This document shows positions 1-11,808 of a stretch of DNA of 64,000 nucleotides, piece after piece. Positions within the stretch are counted from its first letter, which is position 1. Each line of letters starts with the position of its first letter. A program made the position numbers and the translations under genes. The notes under the pieces were generated by a model that was not told the DNA's origin, did not search any database, and saw nothing but the letters and a program-made list of their open reading frames with translations. Source of the DNA: Marchantia polymorpha subsp. ruderalis (Eukaryota; Streptophyta; Marchantiopsida; Marchantiales; Marchantiaceae). Location: contig AP031356.1 of NCBI GenBank assembly GCA_037833965.1, positions 5,788,501 to 5,852,500 on the forward strand, in the 5' to 3' direction.

Positions 1-19
1 TGACCAAGCTACATTCAGT

Positions 20-620
20 TTCATGTCTTTGATTGTGTAAACTAGGTCTAATATTGCTCTAGCAATGAGCAAGATGAACATGTACATGTCGAATCAAGAA
101 AAGTATCATTGGCAAGCAATGAAATGGGTTCTCATGTATTTTAACAGTATAAAAAATTATGCCTTATTTTTCATAGTTTATTAGACAATGTCAAATCTTT
201 TTTAAACTACATTGATAGTATTTATGTACAAGATCTAGACTAGAGAAAATCACTAGATATGTGTTTACACTTGGTAGTTGAAGCATAAATTGAATATCTA
301 CCTTGTAGAAGTGCATAGTTCAATCTACAACAGAAGCTGAATATGTAACGGAAGCAAAAGAAAAAAAATAAATTTTGATTGAATAGATTTATCATTGAGA
401 TGGTTTTGAAACATGGCGTTATTTATCTTTATTGTGATAGCTAGTGTGTTTTACATCTTATTGCAAATTATATGATAAATATTAGAGTGAAGTACATCAA
501 CATCAAGTTCATTTATCGGACATGCATTATCTGATAAAAAAAATTGAGCTAATCAAGATAGTTAATCAAAATTCAATCTAGTTAATGAGTTGATCAAAGT
601 TATTTCTTTGATGAAGTTTT
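20..620 (+). mobile_element. Ty1/Copia pol remnant (end of reverse transcriptase plus RNase H)
   Basis: Degenerate reading on the + strand gives, in the order usual for Copia, an RT-end stretch (MSNQEKYHWQAMKWVL, near 75-150), the RNase H motif STTEAEYVTEAKE (near 320-360), YCDS (near 430), VKYINIKFIYR (near 485-525) and IELIKIVNQ (near 542-570). Stops and frame shifts separate these blocks, so it is a dead copy. Its 5' part lies before the window. A TATA-like tataaata near 711 could belong to a following LTR, but I cannot define LTR ends. Confidence 0.75.
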
Positions 621-1515
621 GCATGAAGAACACACGTAGGGTTTTTTAGCATTTCAGTTACCTCTTTATTTTATTATTCTGTCTTGTTTTGGCTATGGCT
701 TAAATCTAGTTATAAATAAATACATTTTGTTATACTTTCTTCAAAAACTTCTCGCTAAATAATTATATAGATTACACTTTTTATTGTTCTTTCAACATGT
801 GTTAAAAAGTAAATGTTATGAGTCTAGTAGAATTCGGTTAAACTTTAATTAGTTGCTAGGCTTAAGTTGTCATTATATAATCTTGTTGACGTTTATGTTT
901 TTCACTTGAAAATTTCATCAACAAGTTGTAGTTTTTCCCATGGACACAATCTCTACTCTTATGAAACACGCATTCATACGTCTTTGTGAATTCATGTTTT
1001 TAACTATCTCATATATTTTTATTATCTACGGTTATAACTTCTTGATTAATCATGTGAAGAAAATACCAAGAAAAAATGGTTTCATTCTAAAAATCGAATA
1101 TTTTTAATTTGTTAATAAATTTTTTTTAAGTAAGAATAGTATTTTTGAAAAAAATACTTTATTGCACTAAAAAACTAAAAATTTGTCATTTGATTTAATC
1201 TATAATCATTTCATTCCGTTATTTTATTTTTTAGCTAAAAATATAAATATAAGATATTAGAGTCATTTTTTATTTCTTTGGTTTTCAAGAAAAATCTTCA
1301 TTCATGAATTTATCAATTGTGTTTTTTTATTTTTTGAAATAAGAAAATTTGACAAACAAAGCCTTGAAAATGTTTTATGATCATAAGTGAATGTCACCAA
1401 AGCAACATATAATTATAGTTCAACAAAGAAATCATATTCATTGCAAGATCAATAAACATACCAATTATTAACTTGAGTTTCAAAAAACAATATTGTAAAT
1501 GTGAACATGTAATGA
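621..1515. other. AT-rich stretch without a recognisable gene
   Basis: Long A and T runs in every frame with frequent stops. It may include the decayed 3' LTR of the preceding Copia remnant. Nothing else is recognised. Confidence 0.5.
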
Positions 1516-2055
1516 CAGATAAATAGCAAATGGAGCATAATGGTACAGATCCGATCCCACGAGGACAGAAACAACACTAAAAGTCATGATTTGTCACGCA
1601 TTAACATTCTATTGACAAGTTTTACTTCTCATGCCAATGTCATTCCCATAAGACACTGCTCAATTACGGCCGAAAAGCAGAGTATAATCACTTTTGCAAC
1701 CTGAAACTTGTCCAATCAACACCTGTGGGAATCGCCTACGACCCCACACTTAGATTTAAGGGGTAAAATTTCCCATAATTGCATACATCCAACTTACTGA
1801 TCCGAATATCCAGACCCAAATTTGCTTAAATTCTGAAGAACCCCAGGCTACTCGGAACATTAAGGCTGGACACTCACGACTCCCGATGTGGTAGCTTCGA
1901 CAAACAGAAGCGCACTATGTTCGATGGCAGGATCACACACTAGCACACATACACACAATGGATACAGATTCACAGTCAAAACAAGCCAATTGACAAAAAA
2001 GCCCCCCAAGAAAACAGCCTTGGGCCTCTTTATTCACAATGATGGCCTAGGAATC
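1516..2055 (-). repeat. Conserved 3' flank of coiled-coil family, copy 1
   Basis: This non-coding segment lies downstream of the copy 1 coding remnant (minus strand). It matches the 3' flank of copy 2 (5,240-5,790) and of copy 3 (about 61,230-61,785, + strand). Shared blocks include one around 1,530-1,580 ('ggagcataatggtac', 'cacgaggacagaaac') and one around 1,610-1,640. Conservation of more than 500 bp of non-coding sequence means the family was copied as a unit, like a transposable element, rather than as exons alone. Homology ends at about 1,515, just outside 'aatgacag'. Confidence 0.7.
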
Positions 2056-4373
2056 TCAACCGTCTGGTGAACTACTCTCAGATGCGGTGCCATCCGACGT
2101 AGCAGTTACATCATCGTCTAAGCTTACGTCTGCTCCTAACCTACGCAAAATGTTTAGAATCTCTATCTCTATGTTCTCTCGTGCCTCTTCTAATTCCGAA
2201 GAGAAAGAATTAACAAACTCTACTAACTCCTTGTGTCTTACGGATCCGCTGATCTTTGCATTCATTAAACGTCGCTTTAGTGAATCTAGCTTCGACCACT
2301 TAACCGATTGTAAATCCCACCATGTGAATCCCCGCAGACACTTCTCAACTCGCAATCTCAACTCATTAGTCGTCTCATCTCGCAAGTGACGGTATGTTGC
2401 CTCTCCCTTCTCAGTTCTCCGCTGTGACTCTTTCAATCTCATGATAGCCTTCCTCAACTGCTCCTGTAACGGTCGCCGTTTCGATTTGACCTTTAATCTA
2501 CTTCCAACCTCCGAAGATCTTGCTGACTCGCAATCCGTCAATTTCTTGACCCAAATCGTGAATTCTCCTTCGTGCTTCCGGAATTCCTCCGCCATACTCG
2601 CCGTAAGCTCCTCCGCGCCTTTGAATTCTTTCTCACGCTCATTTGCGAGCTCCGCAATCTTACTACAAAGTTCTTCTTATGCCGTCTTCGTCTCTGCAAT
2701 CTTCCCCTAAAGATCTTCGGCGATCCGTGCTTCTTCGGCTCTTTGTTCTTTTGCCTTAGCTAACTTGTCGGCATGCATCCGTTCTTGTTTGCTTGCAGTT
2801 GTAATAAGTCTCTCCACACGTTGCACTGCCGTCTCGTATGCTTCCTTGGACTTCTCCAATCTCCCGCACAAATCCACAATCACCTTCTATGCATTCTTAT
2901 TAGTGGTACAAAGACTGCTACAGGCCAGTTCTAATTCTGCACAACGATCGGACTCCTTCGCTAAGTTTAATTGCAGCACTTTGCACTTCATCTCCTTCAC
3001 ACGAAATTGGTCTTCTTGTTCGTGCAATGTCGACTTCACCGCTGCGCACTCGGCTGTCAAGCTTGTAGCTCGCTCCTTCACAATCGTAGTTGCAAAATCC
3101 CACTCCCTCTTCACTGCTTCCGCTCTCTTGAGCTTCGTCCTATTCTTGATCAGCTCAACATAAAATCCTGACTCCCTCCTCACAATATAATTTTCCCTCT
3201 TTGTGTCTAACTACTTCAGTAAAGGTACTACGCTATCCTGCAAAAATTCAGGGAAAGTAATCTCCAACGTCTTTGGCCCTTCCTCTGAAGTCTTCGTTGC
3301 AACTTTGGATCTCACTTCCTCCTCAAGTGGTGGCGGCTCTTGGATCTCCGTGACGTCCCCTACCGTCCCATCAACCTCTGCGACAATCTGCTCCAAAATT
3401 GCCTCACTCAACTTGAGCTCCTTCACTAACTCTCCGCTCGTCTTCAACTATGGTATGTTTTCATTCCCAACAGACCGCGTCTACTCTGAAGACAAAAAAC
3501 TTGGACTAGCTGTCTCCGTTCTCTCCTCTGAAGGTTCCACTGCTACATCTGTTGGAACTTAAACTAATATCGTAGAAGATACCCCTTCCGCCACTTGCTG
3601 CGCTGGTTCATTAATCGCGTCTTTGGCTGTCGGTATGGCTGCCGCAACTGTCTTCTCCACACTCCTGTCTGAAGATTCGGTCACCATCAACCCGCAACTC
3701 GCTTTCTTCTTCGACTTAGCTCAAGTACTCGATTGTCAAATTCCTACTATCTCCGCATTCGCCATTCGCGATTTTAACAGCAGATCCTCTTCGTCATCAA
3801 TCACTACGTTCCGTCTTTTCGCCGTTTCGGTCTCTCTCGCGTTGGCAGAACATCCACCTGCACAGGTCCGCGCACTGTCGTCTGAGGTAATATTCTCGGT
3901 CGACTATTGTCTTCTTCCTCGGATCCTTCATTGGACTCGACTGCTAGTACTTCTCGTTCCTCCAGGAATCGCTTTTCTTCCTCCTTCGTAAGTAGTCCTA
4001 TCCTTCGATAAAAGTTCACAATATAAGGAGTCAAATGATTCACCAACGGTCCTTTCCATCGGGCGCTCGCATTAACCTAGACTAGATCGTAAAAGATCCT
4101 TGCTTAATGCACCCGATTCCCTTTCATAACCCGCTCAAAAAACCCGACCTGCCAGGCCATGACATAAGTCGTTAATGCATAATGCCAAACGCAATCCCAC
4201 GCCTTTTCGGATCCTTATAGTCGGCGGTCTTCCATCCATTCGTCCCTGATCTTCCATTCTTGAAAAGTGGGCCAAAGGTGAATTCTTCCGCGCGAGTTAT
4301 CTTCACGCTACCTTTTCAAACATGAAATCTCCATCGCTGCCCGCACACGGCCCCATCACGCTTGTCCAATGAT

Positions 4374-4793
4374 TGTAACCATCTTTAGTTAGTTAGAACT
4401 AAAGTAGAGGTTACTCTAAATATTGATGTAAATACTTTAGTGTGCACTAGTCATAGTTGCCACGTCTGCAATCCGCGCACTTGGTAGGTACACCGTGGAT
4501 GTGTTAGTTGACAGTGCCACATCATCAATCCGTGTGCTTGTAGGTAAGGATTGAGTGTGTTAGTTAGTGTGTTAGTTGGGTTCGCCACGTTAGCGATCTG
4601 TGTGCTTGTTAGGGTTATCCGCCACGTCATCCATCCACTATGAGTGGGATGGATGATGGCGATTAGATCTTATCTCCTTGTACTTGTTGGTGAGAGCTAT
4701 ATAAGGGAGAGTAGAACCATTGTTGGTGTTTCTCATTTTCAGAGTTTACGTTTCTATCTTCGAGTGAGCTTCTCTCTAAAACCTAGTGTTACA
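4374..4793 (+). mobile_element. Solo LTR of an LTR retrotransposon
   Basis: A 420-bp insertion begins TGTAAC and ends GTTACA, and is flanked by perfect 5-bp direct repeats ATGAT (4,369-4,373 and 4,794-4,798). The paralogous copy 4 at 37.7-38.9 kb lacks it at the corresponding place. It has a TATA box (4,698-4,705) and imperfect repeats of a 'gccacgt...atccgtgtgcttg' module near 4,457, 4,509, 4,578 and 4,617 that could be promoter elements. There is no internal coding region, so it is probably the product of LTR-LTR recombination. The TATA direction suggests + orientation. Confidence 0.88.
4698..4705 (+). promoter_or_regulatory. TATA box inside the solo LTR
   Basis: The sequence is tatataag, about 95 bp before the LTR 3' end, where the U3/R boundary of a plant LTR is often found. 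It is opposite in direction to the interrupted pseudogene. Confidence 0.55.
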
Positions 4794-5089
4794 ATGATCA
4801 AAGGTGTACTAAAGAATGGCGGCCGATCCAGCGATGTCCACAACATCGGATTGCCTCGGAGGTCCTCACCATCGTTCCGATTCTTGTCCACGATCTCCCT
4901 GCAAATACTCGCCGATATGCAGTTCCAATTCCACAAGAGAAAATCGAGATGCAATTCGCTGAGTTCCCGCCTATAGGGCCACAACTCTTTGTATGGCACC
5001 TTCAACAAGATCAATATCCGCACCTTACAGTTTGGGCGGCGCCATGTCTACGATATGCGTCTTTGCTCCTAACATGTCGATCGATTTCG

Positions 5090-5110
5090 CTCTCTCTCTC
5101 TCTCTCTCTC
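5090..5110. repeat. (CT)n microsatellite
   Basis: A 21-bp pure CT tract lies just upstream of the copy 1 start codon (GA-rich on the coding strand). Copy 4 has a shorter imperfect CT-rich tract at the equivalent place (about 38,928-38,947), so the tract predates the duplication. Confidence 0.9.
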
Positions 5111-5239
5111 GTTTGTCTTCGCTTAGTATCGCAATGTCGGCGCAAATGCTTCTCTTACTACCCTTACCTTTGATGCCCTAGCGTTCTTCCCACGCGCGCG
5201 CATTGGTATCCTCGGCGCATGTGAATGTTGTCCGATGTA

Positions 5240-7905
5240 ATGACAGACAAATACCAAAATGGAGCATAATGGTACTGATCCGATCCCACGAGGACAGAAA
5301 CAACCACAAAAGTCACGATTTGTCATAGAATAGCATTTTGTTAAAGAGTTTCACTTCTTAGGCCAATGCCACTTCCAGAAGACACTACCCAGCTAGAGCC
5401 AAAGACCCGCAAAGTAGTGCATAACCACACTCATAGCCTAAAACTTTTCCAAACAACGCCTGTAGGAATCACTTGCAACTCCACACTTATATTTCACGGG
5501 GAAAACTTCCTAGCATTGCATACTTCTCAACTCACTGACCCGAATACTCAGACCCGAATTTGCTTAAATCCCAAGAAGCCTCGACTGCTCAGGACATTCG
5601 AGCCGAATACTCACAACCCCTGATGCGATAACTTCGACAAACATGAGCGCACTGTGCCGAAGACCTGGATCACACACCAGCGCACAGACACAGTGGATAC
5701 AGATTTACAATTAAGACAAGCCAATTGACAGAAAAGTCCGTCAAGGAAAGAGCCTTAGGCCTCTTTATTCACAATGACAACTCTGGGATATCAACTGCCT
5801 GAGGCGAATCGGTCTAAAGGGCTGTGCCGTCTGACGGTTAGGGCGTTGTCTGAACTACTCTCTACTCCTAATCTACGCAACACGTTTACAATCTCTACTT
5901 CTACATTCTGGCGCGCCTCATTCAATCCCTCTGAAAATGTATTAACTAACTCTACAATTTGTTTCTGTCCTGCGGATCCGCTAGTCTTCGCGCTCATCAG
6001 CCGTCGCTTGAGTAAATCTAACTTCATCCACTTCACCAAGTCCAATCCCCACATCGCCAACCCGTTCAGGCACTTCTCTAACCGCAATTTCAACTCGTCG
6101 ATTGACTCCTCCCGCAGCTGACGGTAGGCCTCCTCTGCCTTTTCCATTCTCCTTTGCGACTCTTCCGATCTCATTTCCGCCTTCCCTAACTGCTCTCGTA
6201 ACCGTCGACAGTCGGATTCAACCTTTAATTTACATTTGACCTCCGAAGACTTGGCCGACTCACCATCTGCCAATTTCTTGGCCCAATCCGCTAACTCCTC
6301 TTCATGCTTCTAGTTTCCCGCTGACAGACTTGCTGATAGATCCTCTGCACGTCGGAATTCCATTTCACACTTTGCCTCAATCTCCAAAATTTTGCTACGA
6401 AGATCTTCCTCCGCCGTCTTCGCCTCTGGGATTTTGCCCCAAAGTTCTTCGGCGATACGAACTTCTTCAGCTCTTCGGACTTCCAACTTAGCAAGTTCCT
6501 CGATATGCATCTTCTCTAGCTTCTCCGCTGTAGTGATCAACCGCTCCGATCTTTTGAATGCTGCATCGTAAGCTTCCCTAGATTTCTCCAATCTCGCCAT
6601 CAAATTCACTGTTACTTTCTGGGCATTCTCATTAGAGATAAGAAGTCCCCGACATGTCTCTTCCAGCTCTGCACATCGCCCGGATTCCTTCTCTAGATTC
6701 AGCTGCAGCACTTCACACTCAGTTTCGTTCTCCCGAAGCTGGGCTTCTTGCTCCCGTAATGTCGCCTTCACTGCCGCACACTTGTTTAACAAGGTTGCAG
6801 CTCGCTCTCGTGCCAATGTAGTCGCGGAATCCCACTCTCTCTTTACTCCAACTGCTATCTTGAGCTTTGTCATGTTCCTAATCATAGGTACATAGAATCC
6901 TGGCTCCTCCGATACAGCATACTTCCCTCTCTTCCCATCCAAATACTTCAACAATGGAACTACACTATACTGCAAGAATTCAGGAAATGTAATTTCCAAT
7001 GTCTTCACGTCTTCACCCGAAGCCTTCTTCCCTTCTTCGAGTCTCACCTCTTCCACCGGAGATGTCGGCAGTGTAATGCCCTCGGCTTCTACCACCGTCC
7101 CTCCTATTCGTGCGACAACCTGCTCCAGAATCTCCTCGCTCAAAGTGGACTTCTTCTCCAAGTCCTCGTTCATCTTCAGTTGTGGTGTCTCTCCGCCCCG
7201 CGCAGACCGTGTCTACTCCAAAGACAGAGAAATCAGACTTACCAACTCCGTACTCTCATTCAAAGGTTCTGCCGGTATGTTTGCTAGAATTTTGATTGAC
7301 ACCTCCGAAGGTACTCCTATCTCCACATGCTGCATTACCTCGCTAGCTGCGACTTTGGATGTGTTCACAATTGGTGTCACCGTCTTCTCCACGCTGCTGT
7401 CTAACACCTCAGCTGTCACCATCCTCCAATTAGCCCTCTTCTTTGATCTTGCACGTGCTCTGTGCAGCCTCGCTCCATCTACATCCATGTCCATCCTTCT
7501 TACCTCGTGGGCCAATTCTTCCTCGTCATCACTCACGACCTTTCTTCTCTTCACCAATCGTCTCTCCGGCTTCTCCCGTCTCTGAACCACGTTCACCTGA
7601 ACTGGTCCTTGAGCTGTCGTATGTGTTGGAATTGAGGGGGGTCGGTTCTCGTCTTCGGTCCCTTCACTGGACTCAGCTGTCAAGATTTCCCGCTCTCTCT
7701 GATTTCAGCTGTCAAGATTTCCCAAAAAAAAAGCTGCGCCAAAGACACGAAGATCCAAATATCTTCGGACATTGACGAATTCTTACTAATTCTATCATTT
7801 CTCCTAAGGAGCTGCTCCTTCTAACTCTAACAACTACTTTCTAGACAAATATCTTTTAGTTTTGTTGATTTTTAAAGAAAAACAAAAAAACTATGCACCA
7901 CATCC
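5240..7905 (-). pseudogene. Coiled-coil family, copy 2 (internal deletion, two in-frame TAGs)
   Basis: Coding remnants at 7,683-7,213, 7,173-6,310 and 6,273-5,791 lie in one frame and are separated only by TAG codons at 7,215-7,213 and 6,312-6,310. Reading through both gives about 630 residues. The order is an acidic or basic low-complexity N-terminus, a conserved LEITFPEFLQYSVVPLLKYL block (near 6,950-7,010), then about 300 residues of coiled coil and a WGLDLVKWMKLDLLKRRL block (near 6,000-6,060). The N-terminal domain seen in copies 1 and 4 is missing. The deletion lies between two copies of 'cagctgtcaagatttccc' (about 7,676 and 7,707), and the upstream sequence (7,740-7,905) matches that of copy 4 (39,150-39,310). 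The 3' flank is 5,240-5,790. It abuts copy 1 head to tail. Confidence 0.75.
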
Positions 7906-9810
7906 GGTCCATGCGAATTACAAATTGATCTTCGGGTCTTTTTGTAAAAAAGCTAAACTTCTTGTAATTATTACCAACAATTTTATAAATCATTTGCTCC
8001 ATTAATTTTACTAAAATAGTTAATACTACTAAAGTTGATCAAAATATAATATAATCTGTCACAAAAAACATTAATGACATAAAAAAAATCTAAATTTGTT
8101 ATCATTCTTTATTTTTTATGAAATAAAATCTAAAATATTTGATTAATTTGATTAGAGAAAATATTATTCAATTAAATTTGATAAAAATGGAACAAAATCA
8201 AAAAATTAAAATTAATTTTTTTCATTTCTTATTTTATTGAGTATAGAAATACAACCAGAAATAGATAATTTTAAAAAAATAATCAATATGTATTAAAAAA
8301 AACATAACAGTTGCAAGCGAGCTTTGTCGCCCGCAACTAACTGTCACTTCCAACTGTCGACTTTCTCAAGATCTATCTGAAAACAATCATACTCGGAAAT
8401 TTTGAAACCAAGAAACACTTGCAGCTTGAAATGGAAGTTCCATTCCAAACTGCAATGGAACTTTTCCAATTTGAAGAGGTAACTGCTTCTAATTCGGAAC
8501 TCAGCAAACTCAAAAAACTTCAAATTGTCAAATCACTGTTACAGATTGACACCATAATCATACACGTCACCGTTGAATTTCTCGTAGAGTGAACTCGTCC
8601 CGAACAAACTCATCTTGTTGTAGAAATCTGACGATTCGTGACTTTGAATTCTGTCTTCAAAAAAACTCAAAAGAAACTTTCAAATTTAGACTCAAAAAAC
8701 TGTCACAAATTTTGAGGGTCTCAAAATCTTTCAACAGTAGTTTGGTAGCAAAATTTATTTCATAAAACTTTCAAACTTTTGTCACATTCCTCGAACCAAA
8801 AATTGGTTAAACAACAAATCCTCCTTGAGGTATGATTCTCTTCTACAAATAGATTCCTACATGAACTTGATATGTATCTTAGCAATGTGCACAAAATAAG
8901 GCAAGCACACCGAGTTTCAATGTCTCTTGAAGTTTTCAACTTTGAGAGATGTATGTATGTGAACAACTTTCAATTTCAAAATCTTTTGAATAATTTTAGT
9001 GACTGATTTAATCTAAAGAATTTATCATCAGAAATCAATAGATCGATCTCAATGTAAACTCAACCAGTCTTAAAACACTGAACCAAAAACTATTGAAAAT
9101 CATCCAAAGATCTAAGTGCTCTATCATACAAAAAAACATTATCATAAAAAATCTCAAACTTAGAACTCCATGAGATTCTTCCTTCAGATTACCAATAAAA
9201 TTTGAACCACTCTCCTGTATAAAAAACATCAAACGCATAGGAAATTCTAAAAAACTTTCAAACCTTTCTCTTCAAGACTCGTAGTCTACTTTCAGTCAAT
9301 AGTTCACTAACACAAACTTGAGTCTAAACCACCAAAACCATAACTGTCACCTACAAAAACCATCACGCATCAAAATAATGTCACCAAAACCTTTCGGAAA
9401 AAAACACTTTTACACAGAATCCAAACCGAGACCGGCTCTAATATAATTTGTAAGTGTAGATTACGCAAGTAACAGTAAACACTTAAGATGTAACTAGGTT
9501 CACCTCTTCCAAGGAGCAAAGTCCACCAAAAACTCGATGCATTTTTCTTCAAGTTTCTTACAACAAGACTCACTTGATGTTCTGCAAAAGCCGGGTATTT
9601 AATCATAGTGTACAGGACTGTCATAGCTGAATATAGGACCTGAGGTTACCCGTAATAGGAATTAACCTCAACGGATTTCACATATTAAATAATAGTTATT
9701 AACAATAACACATAAAAAATAATGATTTCTACACAAAATTTGTGATGGTTTGAAATTAGAAATTGTCTATAAAAAAATTTATTTTAATTGAAAATTGAAC
9801 AACATTTTTT
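7906..9810. other. AT-rich region, unresolved; possible LTR-retrotransposon edge
   Basis: No convincing gene. Near 9,430-9,455 the minus strand reads something like TACAAATT then a degraded TTGGTATCAGAGCC, the usual initiator-tRNA primer-binding site next to a 5' LTR. A decayed minus-strand Copia element could therefore start here. The presumed internal region (8,300-9,430) shows no gag or pol motif that I can recognise. Confidence 0.3.
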
Positions 9811-9912
9811 GTGAACTTGGAGTGTTCATGTACGTTATATGTGTTGGGTGAGTACCTACTTATTTTTTGGTGTCATTCAACTCATTGTTTTAAAAAATAT
9901 TGCCCAATTAAA
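9811..9912 (+). pseudogene. RPN2 fragment: end of intron 8
   Basis: About 100 bp matches the end of RPN2 intron 8 (54,571-54,690), including 'ttggtgtcattca' and 'tattgccca' next to the exon 9 boundary. Exons 9 and 10 do not follow; an AT-rich repeat occupies the gap before the exon 11 fragment at 10,861. It belongs to the same ancient RPN2 copy as that fragment. Confidence 0.65.
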
Positions 9913-10189
9913 TTAATGATGATCTTATGAATCTATATGATATGAGCGAACATGAAGAGATTAAAAGATATTTAGAAATAGAATATATTAGAAGTTAGAA
10001 AAGACTTTTTTGCATCAAAATTCTTATATTCTGAAGGTTCTCAAGGATTTTGAATGAAAGACTTCACAATGTTAGCACTACCTATAGAGTTAGGATAATA
10101 TCAGATTGAAAGTGAGTAAGTGTGATTTCAAAACTGTCATTCATATCTTGAATTAATTATCTTATGTAGTGAAAGTAACTACCATTCCA

Positions 10190-10790
10190 AGGCACATCAA
10201 ATGTGTTGACCTAACTTACACACGTATGTTATATATATATATATATATATATATGTTAAAATATTAAAAAAATCTTCAAAAAAAAATGTATGTATTTTTC
10301 TGATGGTTTATATTGTGCTTTTATCTATTGTTAATTTTTTCACTGAACTTTAACGTTTGGCCAATGATATTTATTTTTTGAAACTAGTTATCTATTATGA
10401 TGTTTCACACATAAAAATATGCATATGTTGATTAATTAAACTATTCTTAAATTTGGATTTGATTTTAGTAGAAACTTAGTTTAAAATGTAATTATGTTTT
10501 AATAAGAAGAGAAATAATAATGCTATAACAGAAGAGTATTTTCATGATTTGTTGAATTTTTATGCAAATCAATCAAAAAACATAGAATTTTTTTTGAATA
10601 TCACAGTAGAATCATTGAAATTTTAGTTTTATGTTGGTTTTAAAAACTATATATTTAATTACTTTTGGTACAAATATATAAAATAATTTATATTTTATGA
10701 TAATCTTACTGATGAAAAAATTTATAAAAGCATATTTCATGTCTCATTAAGCTATCACATTTGTTCTATATATGTTTAATAATTTAATTA
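10190..10790 (-). repeat. AT-rich dispersed repeat, inverted copy
   Basis: The reverse complement matches 23,690-24,270 along its length, for example 'catatgcatattttcatgtg' and 'accaacataaaactaaaatt' in the other copy. A related direct copy is at about 40,970-41,460. It contains an (AT)n tract at 10,230-10,254. It has no coding potential. It sits between the two RPN2 fragments, so it inserted after or during their decay. Confidence 0.7.
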
Positions 10791-10860
10791 TACGTAACAA
10801 TATGTATGATGAAAGATGTAGTGCAATATGGGTTGTGATTGGAACATCTAGTCTAAAAAC

Positions 10861-11246
10861 TTGCACTTGAGTAGTTCATTTTACTTTCTCATCTTCACCT
10901 TTACATCATAATCATTCTCTTCATTTTTTGACCTCAAAATCACGGCGCGGATTTTTCTCATATCCCAATCATGACAGGCTTGTACATGTGTTACTTCATA
11001 TTATGTGCCAACTGTAGTGTGTATTTGTTTCAAGACAAATGGACTTTATGTCATTTTGTTACAAAATCTCATTGGATGAATGTTGAATTTTTATTAAAGG
11101 TTTGACATTAGGAATTGCGTTGGTTGTTTCTGGCCAAGAGGAAGAGGTCGATAAGATGATTGAGCTGATGAGCAGAGACCAAGATACTATTTTACATATG
11201 CAGGTATGTACGCGCTCGCGCTAGCGTATAGAGGCACTGCAAACAA
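10861..11246 (+). pseudogene. RPN2 fragment: intron 10 end and exon 11
   Basis: Matches 55,440-55,863 of the real gene: late intron 10, then exon 11 ('ggaattgcgttggttgt', 'ggccaagaggaagagg', 'atgtacgcgctcgc'). The exon starts with a 1-nt loss relative to the intact gene and carries several substitutions, so the frame is broken. It stops at the left target-site duplication of the MULE. The next bases of exon 11 (cagtgca) resume at 20,287 beyond the MULE. Confidence 0.85.
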
Positions 11247-11808
11247 GGACGGGTTTAGCTGCACAAACTTATACATAGCCCCTATATAGGGCCTTCATAG
11301 ACCCAGGCAGGTGTCATCCTACAGTGACCCGTGACGGAAGTTCTTCTTTTTGCTGCGACTTTCCTCTTTTGGACCAAAGATGGAAGAATGTGCGGGCAGG
11401 CTAACCGGGCAGGTTTTTCATTGGCACTCAATTTTCCGATGGAGCGTCAAAGTGATTTCCGGCAGACGGATCTAACGATGGACTATAAGAACACTTTGCG
11501 GGGAGGGTCGGCGGACCATACATTCCGGCAACCATGTAGATGCACTCAACCGGATGAAATTCCAACAACCATGTAGATGCACTCAACCGGATGAAATTCC
11601 AACAACCATGTAGAAGAGGGGCCGTCACTTTAGAGGCTGCAACATTGTATCTATTGCGTTGCAATGATCTACGCCGTAACAATGATTGCGGTCGTGTCTT
11701 GGAACGTTGCGGGAACTAAAAACTAAAACTGAATCGCAAGAGGGATAGCTCATATGAAATCCCTAGTGTTCAAACTGTAATTTTTGTAATCAAACGGTGA
11801 TAACATAT
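11247..11808 (+). repeat. MULE left terminal inverted repeat
   Basis: Inverted match to 19,852-20,277. Shared blocks include 'gcggggagggtcggcgga' and 'caacaaccatgtaga'. Relative to the right arm it has a tandem duplication of about 41 bp near 11,530-11,610 and a different segment at about 11,285-11,500. At 11,815-11,853 it is followed by an inverted copy of the terminal motif ('gtttgtgcaactaagcgagt'). Confidence 0.8.

Larger units (their letters stand above)
2056..5045 (-). pseudogene. Coiled-coil 'hypothetical protein' family, copy 1 (broken, split by a solo LTR)
   Basis: The remnant reads leftwards. An N-terminal globular part (ATG at 5,045-5,043; WPYRRELSELHLDFLLWNWN near 4,920-4,980) is followed by a charged middle and a long Glu/Lys/Arg/Ala-rich heptad region ending near LRGFTWWDLQSVKWSKLDSL (about 2,270-2,340). 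The pieces at 3,447-3,211, 3,183-2,887 and 2,595-2,056 share one frame and are separated mainly by TAG codons. A 2-nt loss after the start and a frame change near 3,800 also break it. Compared with copy 2, several stops replace Gln or Trp codons (CAG to TAG near 2,888; TGG to TAG near 2,709). From memory it resembles a large, repetitive liverwort family annotated as hypothetical proteins. Function is unknown; the coiled coil suggests structural or self-association roles. Confidence 0.75.
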
